From an uncultured Oscillospiraceae bacterium (lineage in GTDB: Bacteria; Bacillota; Clostridia; Oscillospirales; Acutalibacteraceae): a stretch of 12,308 nucleotides of DNA. The notes below the pieces were generated by a model, which worked only from the letters and a program-made list of their open reading frames with translations, searched no databases and was not told the origin of the DNA. The stretch covers positions 1 through 12,308 of the forward strand of contig CAJKBW010000082.1 of assembly GCA_905198295.1 (NCBI GenBank), given 5' to 3'. Position 1 is the first letter of the stretch. The number at the start of each line of letters is the position of its first letter. Positions 7,061 to 12,308 of the stretch are shown piece after piece. A program made the position numbers and the translations under genes.

Positions 7061-7955
7061 ACGCTTTGATGCCCGAGTAGCTCATGGTGGACAGCACCTT
7101 CGACTGCATGAATGTGTAAATGAGCACCGTCGGCAGGGTCATGACGAAGGTCGAGGCCGCCATCGAGCCGGCAGTCGCCAGCGATGCGGCACCCGGGCCG
7201 CCTGCGATCGACTGGATCGCCAGCGGGAGGGTCTTCATCGCGTCGGAGTTGGTGAACACCAGCGGCGAGAAATAGTCATTCCAGTTGCCTACGAACGAGA
7301 ACACCACCAGCGTCGCCCACGCCGGGCGTACATACGGCATGACAATTTTCCAGAACAGCTGCCACTCGTTCGCACCGTCCAGGCGCGCCGCCTCCAGATA
7401 GGCGTCCGGCATCTGTTCGAGGAACTGTTTGACCAGGAACATATTGAACGCCACCGCGATCTTCGGCAGGATCAGCGCCCAGTAAGTATTGATAAGCCCC
7501 AGATTTTTGACGATCATGTAGTTTGGGATCTGGGTGACATGCGGGGAAAACATCAGCGCAACCAGAATCAGATTGAAAATCAGGTTTGAGCCGCGCGGGT
7601 GATGTTTGACCATGCCGTACGCCGCCATCGCCGAGACGATGACTGTCAGCACCACTGTCACCGCCGAGGTAAACAGCGAGTTGAAGATTGCGCGGCTGAA
7701 CGGCACCGAGGTGTTGTCCAGCGCGGCGAACAGATCCCCGAAGTTGGACATCGTGGGGTTGCGTACAAAAAAGCGCGGCGGATAGAGAAACAGTTCATCC
7801 ATCGGCTTGAACGCCGTGGAGATGACGTAAATCAGCGGCAGCGCGGTAAAGCACACAAACAGCCCCAGAAACACATACAGCAGGATCTGCGGAATATTGA
7901 TGAAAAACAGGTGCTTTCCCCGGAAGCGCACGCTGAAGCCTTTTACAGCAGCCAT
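7059..7955 (-). CDS. Carbohydrate ABC transporter permease, MalG/UgpE-like (pair A)
   Basis: Membrane subunit of a sugar importer, 298 residues from the ATG at 7955. It has about six membrane segments, the first near residues 22-47, a textbook EAA loop (EAARLDGA, residues 188-195, followed by WQLFWKIVMP) and the MalG-type GNWNDYF (223-229). An ATG four codons upstream (7967) is possible, but AGGAAAGG runs directly into it. The inner ATG has the GAAAGG motif at the same 18-base distance as the neighbouring MalF-like gene, and both genes then read MAA(A/V)KGF. I therefore prefer 7955. The gene lies 83 bases after its partner. The substrate is unknown; any downstream sugar enzyme is outside the window. 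Confidence 0.92.
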   Translation of the reverse strand: MAAVKGFSVRFRGKHLFFINIPQILLYVFLGLFVCFTALPLIYVISTAFKPMDELFLYPPRFFVRNPTMSNFGDLFAALDNTSVPFSRAIFNSLFTSAVTVVLTVIVSAMAAYGMVKHHPRGSNLIFNLILVALMFSPHVTQIPNYMIVKNLGLINTYWALILPKIAVAFNMFLVKQFLEQMPDAYLEAARLDGANEWQLFWKIVMPYVRPAWATLVVFSFVGNWNDYFSPLVFTNSDAMKTLPLAIQSIAGGPGAASLATAGSMAASTFVMTLPTVLIYTFMQSKVLSTMSYSGIKA

Positions 7956-8038
7956 TGGCGGATTCATCCTTTCCTGAGAGAATTTCCGTTCACCGGCCCC
8001 GCCGGGCGGGACCGTGCGTACACCCTTTGAACGGCGTA

Positions 8039-8935
8039 CTAGTCTTTTTCCGAAAACACCCGCATAAAGATGCGGCCGAGCACAAAGGTGATCAGGAACA
8101 GGATGATGGCCACCGCCGACGCATAGCCCATTTCAAAACGGATAAAAGCATAGTCATACAGATGCGCAACAATAGTATGAGCCGCATAGTTCGGGCTGGG
8201 CAGGCCGGCAACCGACACCGCAATATCAAATACACCGAACGCGCCGACCGCCGCGTTGATCGCGCCGAACAGCAGCTGCGGCTTCATTTGCGGCAGGGTG
8301 ATGTAAATCAACTCCTGGAACCGGTTGCGGATGCCGTCAATCATACCTGCCTCGTAAATTTCGTGCGGCAGGTTCTGCAGTCCCGCCAGAAAGGTCAGGA
8401 AGCCGGTGCCCATACTCATCCAGATCGAAATCAGGATGACCACCGGCAGCACGGTGCTGACGTCCTGGGTCCACTGGATCGGCTCCGAAAGGACGCCGAG
8501 GTTAATCAGCGTGTTGTTGATCAGGCCGTAGCGGTCGGAGGAGAAAAAGTACAGCCACACCACGCTCAGCGCCACACCGCTGGTAATCGACGGCGCATAA
8601 AACGCCAGCGAAAACAGGTTGCGCGCCTTCAGGTTATTGATCAGCCAGGCCATCACAAACGAGCCGAGGAAGCCGATCGGGCCGGAAATAAACGCAAACA
8701 CCAGCGTGTTTTTCAGCGCGATGAGAAATTCCGCGTCATCCAGGATCAGCAGCTTATAGTTGGTGATCCCGAGAAAATCGGGGGATTCGATCATGTTGTA
8801 GTTGGTAAAGCTCATCCCAAAGGAAATCAGCACCGGCAGGATGATAAACAGCGCGAAAAGGATCAGAAACGGCATCATGAACGCGTAGCCGACCCAGGTT
8901 TTGCGTTTGATATGAAAGCCTTTTGCAGCAGCCAC
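8039..8935 (-). CDS. Sugar ABC transporter permease, MalF/UgpA-like (pair A)
   Basis: Membrane subunit of a sugar importer, 298 residues, starting at a GTG with GAAAGGGG about 10 bases upstream. There are about six membrane segments: near 14-40, 72-98, 108-130, 160-185, 220-245 and 268-290. The EAA loop reads EAGMIDG (195-201) followed by ITLP, with Gly in place of the usual second Ala, a variation also seen in other MalF-type subunits. The gene begins 17 bases after the binding-protein stop, so the two are cotranscribed. With the next gene it forms permease pair A, which is the likeliest pair to take substrate from the binding protein because it is adjacent to it. Confidence 0.93.
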   Translation of the reverse strand: MAAAKGFHIKRKTWVGYAFMMPFLILFALFIILPVLISFGMSFTNYNMIESPDFLGITNYKLLILDDAEFLIALKNTLVFAFISGPIGFLGSFVMAWLINNLKARNLFSLAFYAPSITSGVALSVVWLYFFSSDRYGLINNTLINLGVLSEPIQWTQDVSTVLPVVILISIWMSMGTGFLTFLAGLQNLPHEIYEAGMIDGIRNRFQELIYITLPQMKPQLLFGAINAAVGAFGVFDIAVSVAGLPSPNYAAHTIVAHLYDYAFIRFEMGYASAVAIILFLITFVLGRIFMRVFSEKD

Positions 8936-8952
8936 CGGACAGACACCCCTTT

Positions 8953-11868
8953 CTATTTCACGTTATAGCTTTCCTGACGGCGTTTGAGTTCCTTATTGAC
9001 ATCCTTAACCGCCTGCTCGAGCGAGTCGCGGATATCCATCGTGTTGGACACACACACCCGGTTGAACGCATTGAGCAGGTGGCGCGAAGTGAAGTAGCCG
9101 CCGAGCACCGCTGGCGTCTGGTCGATCTGCGCCAGGCATTCCCGGATGATTTCCAGATCGTCGATCGGCCAGGCCATCGCCTCATACACCGTCTGGTTGG
9201 CGCTGTTCCAACGGGCGGTCTCGCCCAGCTGCGCTTCGATCTCATTGCCGAACTGCGCCTGCACCGTATCGCTCATCCACCACTTCAGGAAGGTCCAGCA
9301 CGCGTCCTTATCGTCCGTCTGCGACAGGATCATGTTTGCGGTCTGCAGAGCCGCGCCCTGTGAATGGTTGATGCTGCCATCCTCCTGCACATGCCCGGGC
9401 ATCACCGCGATCGCCCAGCGTCCGTTGATCTCCGGCGCGGCCGCCTTGAGCTGCATGTACATCGAAAAATCCGCCACGCCGATCGGGATCTCGCCGGTGC
9501 GGAAGCGGTTGAAGAAGTTTGCCTCCAGCGGCACGCCGTACACCGTGAACAGCTCGCAGATTTCCTTGAACGCCTGATAGGCCTGCGGTGTATCCATTCC
9601 AGAGGCGGTCATATCCTCATTATAATACGAGGCCCCGTTCTGGAAGATAAACGGGTCGAAATCCTTCGGATAGTAAAACTCCATGTTGTTCTGGAACAGC
9701 ACCGGGATGACGCGGTTGTACAGGTCCTCCCACGTCTGCGGCACAGCCAGGCCGAGATTCGCAAAAATATCGGTACGATAAAACAGCGCTTTAAAGTTGA
9801 TGGTTTCCGGCAGGCCGTACACGCCTTCCCCATAAGTCACCGGCAGAAACAGCTTTTCGTTGTAGTCCTTCCGGATTTCCTCGAAATCATCAAATTCCCG
9901 CAGGTCCACCACCGCGTTGCGGATGGCGAATTCCGCGATCGACTCACCCGGGGTGGCCATTGCGATATCCGGTGCAAGGCCGGACGACACGGCGAGCAGC
10001 AGCGCGTTCGCACTGCCGGAGTTGAGCTGGCCGGACGGTACCACATGCAGGTTGATGCCGATGCCGTACTGCGGAGTAAAATCTTCGTCGGCGAGCTGCT
10101 TGGTCAGGGTGCCCCAGTCCTTGCCGCGCGCAATCCACACATCGAGCGTTTTGGTGACCTCCATCTCCCCGGAAGTGACGCCGATCTGGTTATAGTCACG
10201 GGTAAAACTGTTGAAGAAATTCACGAATCCACCCTGCACCCGGCGCCAGAAACCGGATTTCGGCTCGTTCGGCACCGCTTCGGTCGGCAGCAGCTCGATG
10301 TAATCCAGCGTCAGCGCCTGTTCCTTGAGCGAGCTCAGGTTGTCGCCGTACACCGACAGCACATTATTCAGGTCATCGATACGGGTGGGGATATAATACA
10401 CATCGTCCACCAGCTCCTGCATCTGCTCGCGCAGCTGGTTGAACTGACTGTACAGGCTCGGCTTGGTCCCGCCGGATATCCGGTTGATGGTTTCCATATA
10501 CGACTGCACGTTGGCAATCAGCTGATGGATGGTGTCGGTCAGCCCGGGAATCCGCTTTTCCAGCTGATAGTCATAGTTGGCGTCCGGCGTCTGCCCGGTG
10601 ATCATCACAATTTTCAGAATCAGGTCGGACAGCACCTGCGAATCGTCCTCGATTGCATGGAGCATCCCGGTCATCTCGCCCTGCTTGGCGGTCATCGTCA
10701 GGGTGTGATCCCCCGCCTCTAAGTACACATAATACGGCTGGCCGTCCTCCGCCGTCAGCGTTTCGGTGCGCCAGTTCTTATTATAGGAAAACCGCAGGTT
10801 GCGGAACTCCTCATACGGCACCTCGCCGTCAATCTCCAGCCGCCGGTAGGACGGCAGGCCGTAGCGGAAGTTCTGCCGCATCCGCAGCACCACTTTATAC
10901 AGGCCGCTTTCCTCCGCGTGGAATTTCCAGGTGATCGATGCGTTGTCGGTCTGCCAGTTGCTGCCGCCGATGGTGTTCATCTTCACCTTGCCCAGCTCCG
11001 ACGGCCAGCACGACGGGTCGGAATCGCCCAGCTGACGGATCACGCTGTGGCTTTTGGACACGGTATCGCTCTCCGCTTCAATACGGATCGGCGTATTCGC
11101 CGTGGTGTAACCCGCCGCCTCGTACTCCGCAAGCACCTCGGCGTAAGATTTGATCTCCTCCGGTACATAAAATTCCAGATACTCGAGCAGCATCGGGTCA
11201 TCCACCATGCTCAGGCGCAGCGTATGCTCGCCTGCCGGGAGATACCACTCCAGCGGGTCCGGATACATACCCTCGGCATCATAGATGTCCGCCGTGCGCC
11301 AGCGGTACACCTGCTCGACATTGGGTTTCACCTCGTCTCCGAAGTTATTCGTCAGCGGCTCGCCCACGTCCTGCCATTCCCGCTGGAACTGCAGGTTTCC
11401 CGCTTCCTCAAACGGCGATTCCCCGTCCAGAGTGAGCGCACGCATGATGTCGGTCGTGGTCGTGCCCGCCGGCATATAGCTCGCCCGCAGCGCATACAGT
11501 CCCGCTTTCTCCACCGTGAAGGTGAATTCCAGATAGCCGTTCTCCTCTTCCCAGCGCAGGACATTATCCCGTCCTTCCGCGCTCTCCGGTGTGACCGCCT
11601 TTTCATAGCCGGTAAGACTGTCGGCATCAATCCGGATGATTCCGCTGCCGGCAGTATACCCTTTTTCGGCGTATTCCCGCTGGATCGCCTCATAGTTCTT
11701 CTGGCTGTAATCGCCGGCTTCCACCACCGCGCCCGAGCCGCCCTCCTCCTCGAGGCGCTCATGCAGCGTCTGGCCCACCGCAAGCGACGGCAGCGCCGGG
11801 AACGACGCCAGCATCGCGGCGGCGCTGACCAGCGAAAGCAGCGTTTTGGCCGATTTGCGGAATTTCAT
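8953..11868 (-). CDS. Large secreted extracellular solute-binding protein with two N-terminal CBM-like modules
   Basis: Captures a sugar or oligosaccharide for the ABC importer. The protein has 971 residues, about twice the usual length. A signal peptide (1-31) lacks a lipobox cysteine. Two tandem beta-sandwich modules follow (about 58-235 and 242-395), each starting with a related motif: YAEKGYTAGSGIIRIDADS and YEAAGYTTANTPIRIEAES. They resemble CBM6/35-type folds. A helical segment lies at 405-565. The binding-protein domain is at the C-terminus (572-971), with GLAPDIAMATPGES (630-643), YGLPETINFKALFYR (684-698), ANFFNRFRTGEIPIGVADFS (783-802) and GGYFTSRH (923-930), all typical of a family-1 subgroup. 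The ATG at 11868 has GGGGGAAG 8 bases upstream. A longer frame start at 12027 lacks a signal peptide and is rejected. First gene of the operon. Confidence 0.93.
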   Translation of the reverse strand: MKFRKSAKTLLSLVSAAAMLASFPALPSLAVGQTLHERLEEEGGSGAVVEAGDYSQKNYEAIQREYAEKGYTAGSGIIRIDADSLTGYEKAVTPESAEGRDNVLRWEEENGYLEFTFTVEKAGLYALRASYMPAGTTTTDIMRALTLDGESPFEEAGNLQFQREWQDVGEPLTNNFGDEVKPNVEQVYRWRTADIYDAEGMYPDPLEWYLPAGEHTLRLSMVDDPMLLEYLEFYVPEEIKSYAEVLAEYEAAGYTTANTPIRIEAESDTVSKSHSVIRQLGDSDPSCWPSELGKVKMNTIGGSNWQTDNASITWKFHAEESGLYKVVLRMRQNFRYGLPSYRRLEIDGEVPYEEFRNLRFSYNKNWRTETLTAEDGQPYYVYLEAGDHTLTMTAKQGEMTGMLHAIEDDSQVLSDLILKIVMITGQTPDANYDYQLEKRIPGLTDTIHQLIANVQSYMETINRISGGTKPSLYSQFNQLREQMQELVDDVYYIPTRIDDLNNVLSVYGDNLSSLKEQALTLDYIELLPTEAVPNEPKSGFWRRVQGGFVNFFNSFTRDYNQIGVTSGEMEVTKTLDVWIARGKDWGTLTKQLADEDFTPQYGIGINLHVVPSGQLNSGSANALLLAVSSGLAPDIAMATPGESIAEFAIRNAVVDLREFDDFEEIRKDYNEKLFLPVTYGEGVYGLPETINFKALFYRTDIFANLGLAVPQTWEDLYNRVIPVLFQNNMEFYYPKDFDPFIFQNGASYYNEDMTASGMDTPQAYQAFKEICELFTVYGVPLEANFFNRFRTGEIPIGVADFSMYMQLKAAAPEINGRWAIAVMPGHVQEDGSINHSQGAALQTANMILSQTDDKDACWTFLKWWMSDTVQAQFGNEIEAQLGETARWNSANQTVYEAMAWPIDDLEIIRECLAQIDQTPAVLGGYFTSRHLLNAFNRVCVSNTMDIRDSLEQAVKDVNKELKRRQESYNVK

Positions 11869-11965
11869 CGAAAGTCTTCCCCCATATCCTTGTGAATTCG
11901 GTCGCCCAGCCCCGGGCAGCGGCGTCCTTGTGCGGTATCGGGCGGCGAAGCCGTGCTCCGCAGGG

Positions 11966-11995
11966 AAAAAGCGGCCGCATCCCACAGGATGCGGC
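11966..11995 (-). terminator. Terminator-like hairpin in the operon leader (possible attenuator)
   Basis: On the minus strand GCCGCATCC pairs exactly with GGATGCGGC around a 4-base loop, followed after CGC by TTTTT. The hairpin occupies 11974-11995 and the T-run is 11966-11970. This is the form of an intrinsic terminator and it lies about 100 bases before the binding-protein start. No gene upstream on this strand within 300 bases needs ending, so it may be a leader attenuator. No aptamer family or leader peptide was recognised. Confidence 0.5.
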
Positions 11996-12160
11996 GATGC
12001 AGCCGAAGCCCCGCTCCGACTGTCCATTTTTGCTCAGGCCTTCCGGTCTCGGGCCTTTACTGTCGAAAACGTATCGAAAACAGGGCAGTTTTGTCCAAAC
12101 GTCCCTATCCATCGAAATAGTAGCACAAAGCGCCATGCGGATAAAGGGCTTTTTGACCAC

Positions 12161-12189
12161 ATTGCACAAATGCGCATGATTTTCGCAAT
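12161..12189. promoter_or_regulatory. 29-base imperfect dyad, candidate operator
   Basis: Arms ATTGC (12161-12165) and GCAAT (12185-12189) are exact complements. Inside them AAAT (12168-12171) pairs with ATTT (12179-12182) about the same centre, with nine of fourteen positions symmetric. It lies just downstream of the candidate promoter on the minus strand. That is a site where a repressor could block the operon, but no regulator gene is visible to name a binding partner. Confidence 0.35.
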
Positions 12190-12198
12190 TTTGGCTAG

Positions 12199-12217
12199 AT
12201 TCTATTCCGGTATTATC
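12199..12217 (-). promoter_or_regulatory. Candidate promoter hexamers for the operon
   Basis: On the minus strand, GATAAT (12212-12217) and TAGAAT (12199-12204) each match the -10 consensus TATAAT at five of six bases. Neither has a good -35 hexamer 16-18 bases upstream, so an activator or an unusual sigma factor may be needed, or the true promoter is elsewhere. If used, the leader would be about 330 bases and would include the dyad and the hairpin. Confidence 0.25.
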
Positions 12218-12255
12218 CAGTATTGCCTGATTTTCTGCTAGCTAAGGCTTTGGCT

Positions 12256-12308
12256 GTGTTTGTCAAACGAAAATGTGAGCAAAAGGGCCCCAAAAAAGTG
12301 AGCACCTT
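12256..12308. mobile_element. Possible end of an insertion sequence at the window edge
   Basis: The motif GTGAGCA occurs twice (12275-12281 and 12298-12304), each preceded by an A-run and spaced 23 bases apart. IS21-family ends commonly carry such short tandem motifs near their tips, and TGTTTGTCAAAC (12258-12269) could be a tip. Neither a transposase nor a target duplication is visible because the window stops at 12308. Treat as a suggestion only. Confidence 0.3.

Larger units (their letters stand above)
11869..12308. other. Gene-free upstream region and 5' leader of the operon
   Basis: No convincing gene lies in these 440 bases. Frames on both strands are short and overlap the binding-protein start. 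Listed separately are the leader hairpin (11966-11995), the dyad (12161-12189), candidate -10 hexamers (12199-12217) and the right-edge motif pair. TCGAAAAC also occurs twice, at 12063-12070 and 12074-12081, an 11-base period. No regulator or other gene is divergent here within the window. Confidence 0.7.

Noticed and set aside
6008..7069. A 353-residue plus-strand frame opposite the NHL/TPR gene
   Set aside because: A shadow of the real minus-strand gene; its composition is unlike a folded protein.
7968..8038. Internal terminator between the two pair-A permease genes
   Set aside because: A GC-rich dyad (about 7987-8003) has a mismatch and no T-run on the coding strand, so it is more likely a processing or stability element, or chance.
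11869..12027. N-terminal extension of the binding protein to 12027
   Set aside because: The extra 53 residues contain no signal peptide and would bury the real one. The ATG at 11868 has its own ribosome-binding site and signal peptide.

Overview
The window looks like a high-GC member of the Bacillota (class Clostridia, Oscillospirales-like). This is inferred from strong AAGGAGG ribosome-binding sites, Gram-positive signal peptides, Bacillota-type sugar ABC transporter subunits and GC-rich coding DNA. No rRNA or other taxonomic marker is present, so the placement is tentative.

Layout. All convincing genes lie on the minus strand and read right to left as one tightly packed eight-gene operon (11868 down to 805). 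The order is: a 971-residue solute-binding protein; permease pair A (MalF-like, then MalG-like); a secreted NHL-propeller/TPR protein with a C-terminal membrane anchor; a YIP1-family membrane protein; a secreted DUF5696-type protein (mutarotase-like and TIM-barrel regions, perhaps a glycoside hydrolase); permease pair B (MalF-like, then MalG-like). Gaps are 71 bases or less, and two junctions overlap (ATGA and TGATG). A strong hairpin terminator (765-799) closes the operon. Upstream, 11869-12308 has no gene. It holds weak promoter-like hexamers, a 29-base dyad that could be an operator, a terminator-like hairpin in the leader, and at the window edge a motif pair resembling the end of an insertion sequence. 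Downstream, 1-764 has no convincing gene and is built of repeats and perfect hairpins.

How the genes may work together (inference). The large binding protein would capture a glycan or oligosaccharide outside the cell and deliver it to one or both permease pairs. The DUF5696 protein would trim or bind the glycan, and the NHL/TPR and YIP1 proteins would form a membrane-associated accessory unit. No transport ATPase is encoded here, so a shared MsmX-type ATPase elsewhere in the genome is expected. No regulator or cytoplasmic sugar enzyme is present, so the substrate cannot be read from the window.

The most interesting points are the unusual operon composition, the domain order and missing lipobox of the binding protein, the coupled NHL/TPR-YIP1 pair, the leader hairpin, and the downstream repeat family.
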